Origin: Acidobacteriota bacterium
Lineage (GTDB): Bacteria > Acidobacteriota > Blastocatellia > RBC074
DNA: 64,000 nucleotides
Assembly (NCBI GenBank): GCA_016710075.1
Contig: JADJLO010000001.1
Coordinates: 496,001-560,000, forward strand
Reading direction: 5' to 3'
The number at the start of each line of letters is the position of its first letter. Position 1 is the first letter of the stretch. The notes below the pieces were generated by a model. The model searched no databases. It saw only the letters and a program-made list of their open reading frames with translations, and was not told the DNA's origin. Position numbers and translations under genes: made by a program. This document shows, one piece after another, positions 11,637 to 21,318 of this stretch.

Positions 11637-12672
11637 ATGGCAAAGAGATTAACGCAGATGGTAGACTGCGCCGGCTGAGCGTCCAAACTCGCTCCGGCGG
11701 CACTGGCCCAGGTTCTGGGCTCTCTACCCAAACAACCAGGCGATCCCAATCTGCTCGTAGGCTATGAGAATGCGGATGATGCCGCAGTGTATCGATTGAG
11801 TGACGATCTTGCCCTGGTTCAGACCCTCGATTTTTTACCCCGATCGTCGATGATCCGTTCGATTATGGGCGCATCGCGGCTCTCAACTCGATCAACGATG
11901 TCTGGGCCATGGGTGGGACGCCGATTACGGCCCTGGCCATTACATGCTTCCCCAAAAAAGGTCTGGATTTCTCGATCCTGGCTGAAATCATGCGGGGAGG
12001 TTTGTCGGTCCTGACGGAAAACAATGTGGTGCTTGCCGGCGGGCACAGTGTTGAAAACGATCAAATCATGTTCGGGTATTCCGTTACCGGGCTGGTTCAT
12101 CCGGATAAGTATGCCTCCAACGACGGCGCTCGCGTTGGAGACGCGTTGATTCTGACAAAACCCGTCGGGACGGGCATCATTTCGACCGGCATCAAATTCG
12201 GCAAGGCGGATGCTCAGACGGCGTCGAATTCGATTGCCACGATGCTGACATCGAGGCGGCAGGCCGCCGAGGCCATGAGCGAATTCAGGTGCGCGGCGCA
12301 ACCGACATCACGGGCTTTGGTCTTCTGGGGCATGCCTGGGAGCTGGCCAAAGCGAGCAAAGTCACGCTTGAAATCGTCGCTTCACGCGTTCCGGTTCTGC
12401 CTGGTGCACTCGAACTCGCCCGCCGTAAGATGTTGACCCAGGGAGACCGCACCAACCGTGACTATGTCGGTAATAATGTCTTCATCGACAGGGCAATTGA
12501 AAAAGATATGGCCAGCGTACTTTTCGATCCTCAAACGGCCGGGGGAATGTTGATCTCGATTTCATCCGAAAGATCAGAAGCGATGCTTGCCAGGTTGCAG
12601 CAAAATTACCGGCACGCGGCGATTATCGGCCGTGTCATCGAATATCATGGGCATTCAGTTGCCGTTATATAA
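11637..12672 (+). CDS. selD: Selenide, water dikinase with in-frame selenocysteine codon (frame interrupted)
   Basis: SelD makes selenophosphate from selenide and ATP for selenocysteine and selenouridine synthesis. Reading from ATG 11637 gives MAKRLTQMVDCAG, then TGA at 11676-11678, then ASKLAPAALAQVL. The TGA aligns with catalytic Cys17 of E. coli SelD (GAGCGCK), where many bacteria use selenocysteine; the essential Lys follows three residues later, as it should. After about residue 67 one T is missing from the T6 run at 11831-11836, and a second base is missing near 12287. Correcting both gives LDFFTPIVDDPFDYGR, NDVWAMGGTPITALAI, AGGHSVEND, GATDITGFGLLGH and FDPQTAGG in order, about 345 residues, the normal length. 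No clear Shine-Dalgarno is seen. The two frameshifts are probably sequence errors; the TGA is probably genuine. Confidence 0.88.
11706..11720 (+). promoter_or_regulatory. Candidate bacterial SECIS hairpin in selD
   Basis: GCCCAG-GTT-CTGGGC forms a 6-base-pair stem (or a 5-pair stem with loop GGTTC). The loop begins about 33 bases after the selD TGA, inside the coding sequence, and has G at its start, as known bacterial SECIS elements do. A second possible fold around the TGA itself pairs GAGCG (11678-11682) with CGCTC (11690-11694). Only folding and SelB-binding data would settle it. Confidence 0.45.
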
Positions 12673-12717
12673 TTTCACTCCAAATTCATACAATACTATC
12701 AGGAGAAATCATAAATC

Positions 12718-13920
12718 ATGTCTTCAGTTGATGCGCCCGTTATAGCTCCGTTGAATCCACCGAGACGGGTTCTGTTAGGGCCGGGGCCGAGCCCGGTTGA
12801 TGACCGCGTGCTGCGTGTCATGAGTGCGCCGCTGCTTGGGCATCTGGATCCAATGTTTGTCAAAACTATGGATGAGGTTCAGGTAATGCTGCGCTATGTC
12901 TTTGAAACCAACAACCGGCTGACGATGCCCATCTCCGGCACGGGCAGCGCCGGGATGGAAGCGGCCATGGTTAATATGGTCGAACCGGGAGAAGAGATCG
13001 TCATCTGCATCAACGGCTATTTCGGTGAGCGAATGTCCGAAATGGCCAGCAGAGCGGGCGCCATACCGGTCAGGGTTGAATGCGAATGGGGAGGCCCTGT
13101 GGATCTCGATAAAGCCCGCAATGCATGAAAAATTCCAGCGCAAAAGTCTTTTTTGCGGTGCAGGCTGAAACTTCAACAGGAGTGCTGCAGCAGATAGCGC
13201 CCTTGCGTGAAATCGTCGATGAGCGTGACGGCTATCTGATGATCGACGCTGTTACCAGTCTTGGAGCTCACTCGGTCGGAGCAGATCGCAACCGTGTAGA
13301 CGCATGTTATTCCGGTACCCAGAAGGCGCTATCGTGTCCACCGGGACTCTCCAGTGACCTTCAGTGACCGGGCCGTCCAGAAGATAAAGAGTCGCAAGAC
13401 GAAAGTCGGCAGTTGGTATCTCGACACGAGTCTGCTGACAGCTTATTGGGAGGATGCCGGTTCAGGGCAGCGGGCCTACCATCATACTGCGCCGATCACC
13501 ATGAATTACGGGCTTCACGAGGCGCTGCGAATAGTCACAGAGGAAGGGCTTGAAGCCCGCGCCCTCAGGCACGAGCGCAATCATCGGGCGCTGGTTGCAG
13601 GCATCGAGGCGATGTGGTTGAGCATGCTGGTGGCGCCGGCACACAGGCTCTGGACGCTCAATTCCGTCAGAATTCCTGAAGGCGTGGACGATGCCCGCGT
13701 CAGGCGCCGGCTGCTCGAAGAGTTTAATATCGAAATCGGCGGAGGTCTCGGTGTCTTCAAGGGGAAAGTCTGGCGCATCGGCCTGATGGGCGCCGGCAGC
13801 ACCGAAAATAATGTCCTGCTTTTGCTGGCCGCTCTCGAAAAAGCTCTCAAGGCCGAAGGTTGCAAACTGCCGGAATCCGGCGTCAGTGCCGCCGATGATT
13901 TCTATTCGGCTAATGAATGA
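12718..13920 (+). CDS. Class V aminotransferase, alanine-glyoxylate/serine-pyruvate type (two frameshifts)
   Basis: PLP enzyme of the AGXT/serine-pyruvate family. The N-terminus LLGPGPSPVDDRVLRVMSAP and GHLDPMF are typical, as are ISGTGSAGMEAAM, QAETSTGVLQ, and the PLP-lysine segment SGTQKALSCPPGLS at about residue 200. The C-terminal domain (SWYLDTSLLTAYW, HHTAPITMNYGLHEALR, RIGLMGAGSTENNV) completes a protein of about 400 residues. The frame breaks at about 13120 (one base missing, giving ALKNSSAKVFFAVQ when restored) and near 13345-13352. It begins 45 bases after selD with AGGAG upstream, so the two may be co-transcribed; the donor and acceptor cannot be fixed from sequence. A link to selenium metabolism is not implied by the family. 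Confidence 0.88.
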
Positions 13921-13962
13921 AATGGTTTAAAGTCGAAGTCTTGGTTTACCGGGGTGATATAG

Positions 13963-14500
13963 ATGTTCTGTCCACGTTGCGGTTCTCAGAATACAGATAC
14001 AACCAAATACTGCCGTCAATGCGGTTTGCCGCTGACGCAGTTGACAGGCTATGTCGCGACGGGCGGAACGGCGCCGCTGCAGCCGTTGCCACCTCTCCAA
14101 CAGGCCTCCTCCGCATTGTCAAAGATGACCGAAGGGTTGTCTCCGAAGCAGAAGATGGTCATAGAGAATTCTGCTTTTCGTCTTCTCCCTGCCATCTTTG
14201 GAGCACTCGGAGAGTTGATCCCCTTTGCAGTGAGACTGGCTCCGGTTGCCGGAGTCATGAGTGATTTTCGGCATTTTATGGTCCGTCTTCAGTTACAAGG
14301 CTGAAGTTCAGCGATTGAGTCAGGCACCGCCGATTCCGCCGCAACCGCTTTTTCAACAGAATTACCAGCCGCCGCAGATCGCTCCGCCTCCGACAAACAA
14401 GATTGCCAATCCGATGCGACCGAGCGTCACTGAGGACGAGACGCAGAAACTCCAGGGCAGAATTAGAGATGATCTATTGTCCACGATGCGGAACCGGTAA
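13963..14500 (+). CDS. Zinc-ribbon membrane-associated protein (one frameshift)
   Basis: Starts MFCPRCGSQNTDTTKYCRQC, a four-cysteine zinc ribbon of the kind found at the N-terminus of many small membrane proteins. A linker and a hydrophobic region (LLPAIFGALGELIPFAVRLA, then IFGILWSVFSYKAEVQRL) follow. One extra base near 14259-14261 shifts the frame: the continuation starting at 14261 gives the second hydrophobic stretch and a Pro/Gln-rich tail. The restored protein has about 178 residues with one or two membrane segments. Function unknown. Its end overlaps the start of the next zinc-ribbon gene by 32 bases, suggesting an operon. Confidence 0.65.
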
Positions 14501-14768
14501 CGAGGATCGGAATTCGAAGTGTTCTTCGTGCGAATTCGGGCTCAGTGAAGTGAAATCGCTTCTCAATGGCGATGGCCGAAGATTATTTCTGCGAATTGCC
14601 ATAACCCTGGTGCTCTTTTTTTCAGTACCTTTTGTCTATTTCTGGCTGGGGCGTTACTGGGATCTCAACCGCTTCGAGTTTATTGCGGGATTTCTCTTCG
14701 TTCTGCTCCTTCCTGGCTTGCCCTGGGCCGTCTCGGCGATTTTCAATCGTCTGACACCGGGACGCTGA
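14469..14768 (+). CDS. Small zinc-ribbon protein with two membrane segments
   Basis: 99 residues from ATG 14469, chosen because it begins exactly with the zinc ribbon MIYCPRCGTGNEDRNSKCSS. Two hydrophobic helices follow (about 41-60, LFLRIAITLVLFFSVPFVYF; about 72-92, FIAGFLFVLLLPGLPWAVSA). It overlaps the end of the preceding zinc-ribbon gene, which has the same architecture, so the pair probably arose by duplication and is translated together. No known function. Confidence 0.7.
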   Translation: MIYCPRCGTGNEDRNSKCSSCEFGLSEVKSLLNGDGRRLFLRIAITLVLFFSVPFVYFWLGRYWDLNRFEFIAGFLFVLLLPGLPWAVSAIFNRLTPGR

Positions 14769-14827
14769 TTGTTTCTTCCTGATACCGTAAAAAATCCAAT
14801 CTTAAAGAATATGTGAGGATGAGATAT

Positions 14828-15764
14828 ATGACACGAGTTCTTAACCGTCGCGATTTCATAATAAAATCTGCGCAGTCCGCCACGACACTGGGAATGGCGG
14901 CGATTGCCGGTGGATCATTGACTACCCTGGCCAAACAACCTCTCTTCAAGATATCCCTCGCTCAGTGGTCTCTGCACAGGGCGTTGTTCAAGAAGGAACT
15001 GGATAACCTGGATTTTGCGAAAGTGGCAAAAACTGATTACGGCATCAGTGCGGTCGAGTATGTCAATCAGTTCTTCAAGGACAAGGCGAAAGATAAAACC
15101 TATCTCGCTGAGATGAACAAGCGCGCGAAAGATTATGGAGTCGAAAACCGCCTGATCATGATCGATGGGGAAGGCGCGCTGGGAGATCCCGATGAAGCCA
15201 AACGGACTCTGGCAGTCGAAAACCACTACAAGTGGATCGAGGCGGCTAAGTTCCTCGGGTGCAAAATCATCCGCGTCAATGCTCAGAGCCGAGGCAGTTA
15301 TGACGAACAGATGAAACTCGCCGCCGACGGGCTGCGAAGGCTGACTGAATTCGGCGCCAAGCACAAGATCGCCGTCATCGTAGAGAATCACGGTGGCTTG
15401 TCGTCAAACGGCCAGTGGCTGACTTCAGTCATCAGGATGGTCAACAATCCTATGTGCGGCATCCTTCCCAGACTTCGGAAATTTCAGGCTCAGCAATACC
15501 GAAGAGTACGACCGGTACAAGGGAGTCAGCGAGTTCATGCCCTTCGCCAAAGCCGTCAGCGCCAAGTCGAACGACTTCGACGAACGCGGCGAGGAGATTC
15601 GTACCGACTACCACAAGATGATGAAGATTGTCCTCGATGCGGGCTACCGCGGCTTCGTCGGTATTGAATATGAGGGAGACAAGATGAGCGAACCCGATGG
15701 AATCCGTGCCACTAAAAAACTGCTCGAACGCGTGCACGAAGAATTATCGAAAAAGATCAAATAA
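14828..15764 (+). CDS. Tat-exported sugar phosphate isomerase/epimerase-like TIM barrel (one frameshift)
   Basis: Xylose-isomerase-like TIM-barrel family (AP endonuclease 2 superfamily). The start at 14828 is preceded by GAGG and gives a twin-arginine signal (NRRDFIIKSAQSATTLG) followed by an Ala/Gly stretch, so export of a folded protein is likely. Barrel motifs include ISLAQWSLHRALF, GISAVEYVNQFF, AAKFLGCKIIRVNAQ and AVIVENHGGLSS. One extra C near 15465-15467 shifts the frame; correcting it gives CGILPDFGNFRLSNTEEYD and then FAKAVSAKSNDFDERG and GYRGFVGIEYEGDKM. About 312 residues in all. Such exported isomerase-like proteins are common in Acidobacteriota and Planctomycetota; their substrates are mostly unknown. 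A 40-base perfect inverted repeat lies just downstream. Confidence 0.82.
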
Positions 15765-15782
15765 AAAAACAGATTACGAAAC

Positions 15783-15957
15783 AGGGAAGATAGATTACGA
15801 AACAGACGAAATAAACGAAACAGATGGAAAATTTTTAATTGGTCAATGATCTAACTCTATCGGGTGGATGTCATAATCAAAGAAAATCTACTAATCCGAC
15901 TTTTGATTATTTTCCTTTGTTTCGTTTATTTCGTCTGTTTCGTAATCTATCTTCCCT
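15783..15957. repeat. Perfect 40-base inverted repeat between convergent genes
   Basis: Arms 15783-15822 and 15918-15957 are exact reverse complements over 40 bases with a 95-base spacer. A 32-base core beginning GATTACGAAACAGACGAAAT recurs exactly at 57794-57825 in a second palindrome. It sits in the gap between the isomerase-like gene and the convergent TIGR03437 gene, so it could act as a two-way terminator or be a miniature mobile element. Confidence 0.85.
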
Positions 15958-15969
15958 CTGTTTTGACGC

Positions 15970-17262
15970 CTACTGGATTGCAATTGTGACGGTATTGGCG
16001 ATCTTGGTGTCGGCTTTGAAGACCACATTAACCGTTCCGCGACCGATCAGCGTGCGAGGCAACTCCACGTTCGCCTGATCAAGCCCAACGAAATCACTTG
16101 GGCCTGCATATAAAACCGGTAGATCGGTGCCCCCGACAGTGCATGTTGTATTTGAAAGCTGCGAGCGACGCCGGAAACCAGTGCCAAAAAGCACCAGGAA
16201 AATCTTGTCGGTTGCGGGGCCCATATTAATCGGTTTGGGGACGAATGTCCCGTTACTCAATTCAAACACGAATTCTTGAGACTGCGAGTTATCGGCTTTC
16301 ACCCGGATGATGTATGCTGCCGCGACACCCTGGCCATTCGAATTCTGAGAGAAGATGCCTGGTGATACCGATTCGATATTGACGGTCCCCTGAGCAATAT
16401 CATTTCCGCTGCGTCTGACAGTGACAGTCGCCAGACCGTTTGATGTAGCCGTCGGCACGATGTAGTTGATCTGGCCGGGGGAAACGAAGAAGAGAGGGGC
16501 GTTGCGGTCTACGCCGCTCGCGTCTTTGACTTTCACCTCTGTGCCGTCAAGCTGGGTAGGCAGAGGCTGACCGGGTGTGTTACCTACAGTGTTTGGTGTC
16601 ATGTTCGCACCATATGCCGCAACTATGGCATCAGGAGTAAGCAAAGCGGGTTGGGCATAGCTGGCGGCAGAGAAGCTGCCAAGAGGCCCAACTGTAGACC
16701 CGGCCTGAATCGTCAGGCTGGTCGTGTAAATAAGATCCCCGCCGTTTGTGCCGTTTCCGTTGGCGGCATTTCCGGAGGCAAAGAATGTGACCGTGCCCAC
16801 ACTCTGCGCCGGTGCTTTCCACTTGAATTGCCAACTGCCCACATTCGGTGCAGTGGCCTCATTCCCATTGAATGAGTGGTTGATGTATTGGCGCCCGGCC
16901 TGGCTGCCGCTGGTTGCAATCTGAGTGAATGTCCGGTTATCAAGGGGAGTCAGATCTCCGGCTCTCGTTCCCTGAGGATTGACCGCCGTCAGTTGAAATC
17001 CGAAAGTCGATCGACCCGTCTGCGTGACGGTCACTGTGATGGTGATCTCCTGATTAGGAGTATAAGTATTGGAAGATGGTGATATCGCTACTGTGCCGCC
17101 ACCGGTATTTACGGCAGTTCCCGTATGACATCCAGAAGTGGTGCAGTTCAATTCTGCGGTTACTGATCCAATCGCACTGGCTCCCGTACGCGCTGCCGGC
17201 GGGCCCGAAGAGTTGGCTTTGACATTCGATCCGATGAAACTATAGATGCCGAAAGCGATCAT
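15970..17262 (-). CDS. Secreted protein with choice-of-anchor-V (Reeler-like) domain and TIGR03437 C-terminus
   Basis: 430 residues from the ATG at 17262, the only good start because an in-frame TAA lies 24 bases upstream. After a short hydrophobic start (MIAFGIYSFIGSNVKA) comes a C40-x4-C45-H46 segment (NCTTSGCHTG) and a beta-rich domain of the Reeler/choice-of-anchor-V type to about residue 185. The second half matches the TIGR03437 domain common in Solibacter and other Acidobacteriota: SFSAASYAQPALLTPDAIVA, APLFFVSPGQINYIVPTATS, SPGIFSQNSNGQG and LVLFGTGFRRR. The cysteine-histidine segment recalls a heme or metal site but lacks a true CxxCH. Likely extracellular; function unknown. Confidence 0.82.
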   Translation of the reverse strand: MIAFGIYSFIGSNVKANSSGPPAARTGASAIGSVTAELNCTTSGCHTGTAVNTGGGTVAISPSSNTYTPNQEITITVTVTQTGRSTFGFQLTAVNPQGTRAGDLTPLDNRTFTQIATSGSQAGRQYINHSFNGNEATAPNVGSWQFKWKAPAQSVGTVTFFASGNAANGNGTNGGDLIYTTSLTIQAGSTVGPLGSFSAASYAQPALLTPDAIVAAYGANMTPNTVGNTPGQPLPTQLDGTEVKVKDASGVDRNAPLFFVSPGQINYIVPTATSNGLATVTVRRSGNDIAQGTVNIESVSPGIFSQNSNGQGVAAAYIIRVKADNSQSQEFVFELSNGTFVPKPINMGPATDKIFLVLFGTGFRRRSQLSNTTCTVGGTDLPVLYAGPSDFVGLDQANVELPRTLIGRGTVNVVFKADTKIANTVTIAIQ

Positions 17263-17295
17263 CGATAAGCCAAACAGCGGAAATTACAGAATCAA

Positions 17296-17411
17296 AATAC
17301 GAGCGGGACCGCAGGCGTCCCGCCTGCGTTTACTGAAATATCTGCACATTCATATCAGATTTGCGTTAATCGAATTGACGCAGGCGGGACGCCTGCGGTC
17401 CCGCTCGTATT
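17296..17411. repeat. Perfect 34-base GC-rich inverted repeat
   Basis: Arms 17296-17329 and 17378-17411 are exact reverse complements around a 48-base spacer. Each arm holds the palindrome GCAGGCG-TCC-CGCCTGC, and the same 18-base unit occurs alone at 24767-24784. The repeat lies downstream of the esterase gene and upstream of the TIGR03437 gene, both leftward, and could end transcription of the former. It resembles REP-type elements. Confidence 0.85.
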
Positions 17412-17478
17412 TCGACCATTCCAAAATATCAAAAAACAGTGGAAACAGGTTATAAATTCAATTCGCCAACAGTATCAG

Positions 17479-18281
17479 TTATTTAATCTGATTGAGTTTC
17501 TTTTTGGAGAGCATCCAGATCATGAGCTCTTTTTCGGCGTAGGCCTTGTTCCATGAGTCGTGGGCGACCTTTTCGTATTCGGTGTATTTGACATCGCCTC
17601 CGGCCGTTTTTAAAGCCTCATTCATTTTTCTGGATTCATCGGGAGGGACGACTCTGTCATCGGCGCCGTGGAAGATCCAGACTGGAGTTTTGCCGATCTT
17701 TCTGGCCACTTCACCGTAAGGATCGGGAGAATTCACCAGTTGATTGACTGAATCGGGCAGGTTGGCCCCTTTTGGCGGAATGACTCCACCGCAGATTGGG
17801 ACGAATGCCGCAAACATGCCCGGATTTTTTGCTGCAATGCTCCATGTGCCATAGCCGCCCATCGAAAGCCCCGTGAGATAGAGTCTCTCCCTGTCGCCGT
17901 TGAATTCTTTGATGGATTTTTCCAGAGCTTGCAGGGCCTGCCGCTCCATGTTGGCTTCCGTCCACCAGACATTTTTTCTGCATTGAGGGATGACAATGAC
18001 GGCGGGGAATCGGTCATTATATTTGCGAATCGCCGTTCCGATGCCGACTTCAGTCTGCACGAAACCGTCGTCGCCTCTTTCCCCGGCGCCGTGAAGAAAG
18101 AGGATGACCGGCCATTTCTGGCTTTTGCTCCAATTGCGCGGGACGTAGACCTGATAATTGTAGGTCTCTGGCCGATCTTTACAGTCCGATTGAGGAATCC
18201 GGTCTCTTTCGAATAGACCAACGAAGTCGTCAAGACCATCAGAATGACAAGCGCCGTAAACCGGGACAAACTTTTCCTCAT
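17479..18281 (-). CDS. Secreted alpha/beta-hydrolase esterase, PHB depolymerase/LpqC-like (one frameshift)
   Basis: From ATG 18281 the protein starts with a signal peptide (MRKSLSRFTALVILMVLTTS), then KETGFLNRTVK. One A is missing (plus strand TTT at 18178-18180), after which the other frame gives DRPETYNYQVYVPRNWSK and the whole hydrolase domain. Motifs: PVILFLHGAGERGDDG (oxyanion region), nucleophile serine in TGLSMGGYGTW, acid in HGADDRVVP and histidine in VAHDSWNKAY, a complete catalytic triad. About 267 residues. Family members cleave esters of short polyesters, hydroxycinnamates or similar substrates outside the cytoplasm. The substrate is not evident from neighbours. Confidence 0.85.
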
Positions 18282-18511
18282 AATTATGGAGTCTCCGTTT
18301 CAAAAATTGTTTGAATGCTGATTTCCTTGAAATCTTAATCTCAACTCCCCCGCTTCTTCAAGCCGCCCGATGTGACTATGTGACTTGCTTGAAAATAACT
18401 AATTTTGCGGAACCTGATAATCACTTGATGCGTAAGAGCTAAATTGAGTAGCATCCTGCGGTTGGACAACAATACAAATAAATTGAACGATCAGGACGAC
18501 CAGGAGAAAAT

Positions 18512-19845
18512 ATGGGTCTTATAAAAAAGACAACTCTCATCGCCTTCTGTCTGTTGATTGCGGTGATCAATGCCGCGGCACAGCAATCCAAAATAAAAAC
18601 CCACACGCTGAAGAACGGGATGAAGATCATCGTTGAAGAGGATCGATCCATTCCGAACGTAGCCCTTTATATCTTTTACAGGATTGGGTCGCGCAATGAA
18701 CGACCGGGGACCACGGGGCTCTCTCATTTCTTTGAGCACATGATGTTCAATGGAGCGAAGAAGTACGGCCCGAAGGATTTCGACAGGGTGATGGAGGCCG
18801 CTGGCGGTTCGAACAATGCTTATACCAGCAATGATCTGACCGTGTACCAGGACTGGTTCCCGCGGTCGGCAATGGAGAGGATCTTCGATCTGGAAGCCGA
18901 TCGGATCGAGAATCTCAGTTTCAACCCTGAGGTGGTCGAGTCAGAGCGTGGAGTTGTGGCGTCCGAAGGCGCACTTCGGTCGATGCCAATAATTTCGGCA
19001 TACTTTCTGAGCAGCTCTATGCAAGTGCGTTTACCGCGCACCCGTATCAATGGCCGGTTGTTGGATGGATGGTCGATATCGAGAACTGGAAGATGGAAGA
19101 CCTCAAGCGCCATTTCGAGATGGGCTATTCGCCGTCGAACGCCACGATGGTGGTTACCGGAGATGTCAGTCCAGATGAGATCATCAAGCTGGCTGAGAAG
19201 TACATCAACCGATCAAGTCGCACAATCCTCCGCCTCCTGTCACCACAAAAGCCTGAACAGATGGGAGAGCGCCGCGTCGTCATACGCAAATTCGCGCAAC
19301 TGCCGATACTGATGATGGGTTATCACGTGCCGGAATCGAACAACCCCGACTACTACCCGCTGCAGATACTCGAAACCATTCTCTTTTCCGGGCAGAGTTC
19401 ACGAATGTATCAGCGTCTGGTCGACAAGGATCAGATAGCCCTCTTCGTCAACGGAGGCTCGGGGTTTTCGTTCGATCCGACCCTTTTCGAGATCAATTCG
19501 CAGCCGAAGGCCGGGGTCGAACCTGAAAGACTCGAAAAAGCCATCTATGAAGAGCTCGAAAGAATAAAGACTCAGCCCGTGACCGATCAGGAACTCGAAA
19601 AGGCCAAGAACATTCAGCTCGCCAATTTCTATCGTCAGTTGAAAACGATCAGCGGAAAGGCGAATGTGCTCGGCAGCTATGAGGTGTTTTTCGGAGACTA
19701 CCGGAAACTCTTCACCGCCGCCGATGACCTTTCCCGGGTCACCAAAGATGATCTGCTGCGAGTCGCCAAAAAATATTTCGGCGAGAAAAACCGCACTGTA
19801 GCGACACTGATACCTGAAAAGGAACAGGAAAAGTCGAACCAGTAA
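18512..19845 (+). CDS. M16-family zinc peptidase, catalytic subunit (one frameshift)
   Basis: Starts MGLIKKTTLIAFCLLIAVIN, a signal peptide, with AGGAG 5 bases before the ATG. The inverted zinc motif H72-F-F-E75-H76 lies in LSHFFEHMMFNG. A base is missing at about 18967; restoring it gives VVASERRTSVDANNFG, which is the usual M16 sequence after the third zinc ligand region, and then HPYQWPVVGWMVDIENW and YSPSNATMVVTGDVSPDE. The full protein is about 445 residues with two pitrilysin-type half domains. These enzymes degrade peptides in the periplasm. The next gene encodes an M16 protein without the zinc motif, the usual partner of a heterodimeric M16B peptidase. Three tricorn-like peptidases follow. 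Confidence 0.92.
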
Positions 19846-19881
19846 TTAATCATGGGTATCACTTTGATGGAGAAGAACCAG

Positions 19882-21285
19882 ATGATCAGACGATTGACGG
19901 CTATTATACTTGCAATGGCAGTTCTCGCATCCTCGGATTTGAGCGCATTTGCCCAGACCTCAGGATTGAAATTACCGCAATACAAAACAGTCAGGCTCAA
20001 GAATGGCCTGACTGTTCTGCTTATGGAGCAGCATGAGATACCGCTGGTGAGCATGGGGTTTCTGGTCAAATCGGGATCGACCGCCGATCCGAAAGGTAAA
20101 GAGGGAGTTGCCTCGATGACGGCCGGGCTGCTCAGAAAAGGGACGAAGGCACGCACCAGCGATCAGATCTCAACCGAACTGGATTTCATCGGCGGGCAGC
20201 TTGGAGCTTTTGCCGGAGTGGATTTCAGCGCCGGCAGGGCGGAGTTCGTCAGGAAAGACCTGACGAAAGGGTTTGATATCTTTGCAGACGTGCTACTCAA
20301 TCCTACTTTCCCGCAGGATGAGTTCACCAAACTTCAGAAACAGACCATTGACGGCATCACGGCCTCAAAGGATCAGGCACAGGGAGTCATCTCGAATTAT
20401 TTCAACAGCTATCTTTACGGTGATCATCCGTATGGTCGCCCGACCTCCGGAGATGAGAGATCGCTTCCTTCAATCACTCGCGATGATATAGCCGGTTTTT
20501 ATCAGAGCTTCTATTCTCCGTCCAACACTATCCTTTCCATTGTCGGGGACTTCAACACGGTGGAAATGGAGAAGCTGGTCAACGATAAATTTGGTTCGTG
20601 GCCTTCAAGGAACGTTCCTCAGACTGTTTTGCCCGAACCGGCGCCGGTTACCGGGAAAAAGCTGCTTCTGGTGGACAAGCCGGATTCGACTCAGACCTAC
20701 TTTCGCATAGGCAATCTTGGAATCGCGCGGAACAATAATGACCGGGTCTACATCAACGTGATCAATACGCTCTTTGGCGGCAGGTTCACCTCGATGCTCA
20801 ACGATGCCTTGCGCGTCAGTTCGGGGCTGACGTACGGGGCGAGCTCGTTTTTCGACCAGCGAAAAGTGCGAGGAACCTTTGCAATCGCCACCTACACCCG
20901 CAATGAGACCACTGAAAAGGCGATCGATATGTCGCTGGACATCCTCAAGCGCCTGCATGAAAGAAAGTTGTCAGCGAAGAGGATCTGACCTCGGCTAAAA
21001 ACTACATCAAGGGGACAGTTTCCTCCGAGGATTGAAACCACGGACCAGCTGGCATCGCTCATCACCGAGCTTGAGTTCTACGGTCTCGACGCGCGGGATA
21101 TCAACGATTTGTACGCGAAGATCGATTCGATGACGAGGGCCGATGCTCAGCGCGTGATCAGGCAATACTTCCCGCTCGATAATCTGGTATTCGTTCTGAT
21201 CGGTAAATCGAGCGAAATAGAAACCCTTGCGAAGAAGTACGCCTCAACGATCGACAGGAAATCGATCATCAAGCCCGGTTTTTGA
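19882..21285 (+). CDS. M16-family non-catalytic partner subunit (two frameshifts)
   Basis: The ATG at 19882 is chosen over upstream ATGs because GGAG lies 9 bases before it and it begins a clean signal peptide (MIRRLTAIILAMAVLASSDL). The pitrilysin fold is recognisable (TVRLKNGLTVLLMEQHEIPL, YGDHPYGRP, YSPSNTILSIVGDF, FGGRFTSMLNDALR, SGLTYGASS), but where HxxEH should be the sequence reads ASMTAGLLRKG, so it cannot bind the catalytic zinc. The frame breaks near 20970 (one base missing) and 21012 (one extra G); the pair compensates and the tail DLTSAKNYIKG, GQFPPRIETTDQLA, FVLIGKSSEIE is regained. About 467 residues. It begins 36 bases after the catalytic M16 gene and probably pairs with its product. 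Confidence 0.9.
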
Positions 21286-21318
21286 ATCACCGGTCATAAT
21301 TAACTTCGGAGAGATGAG

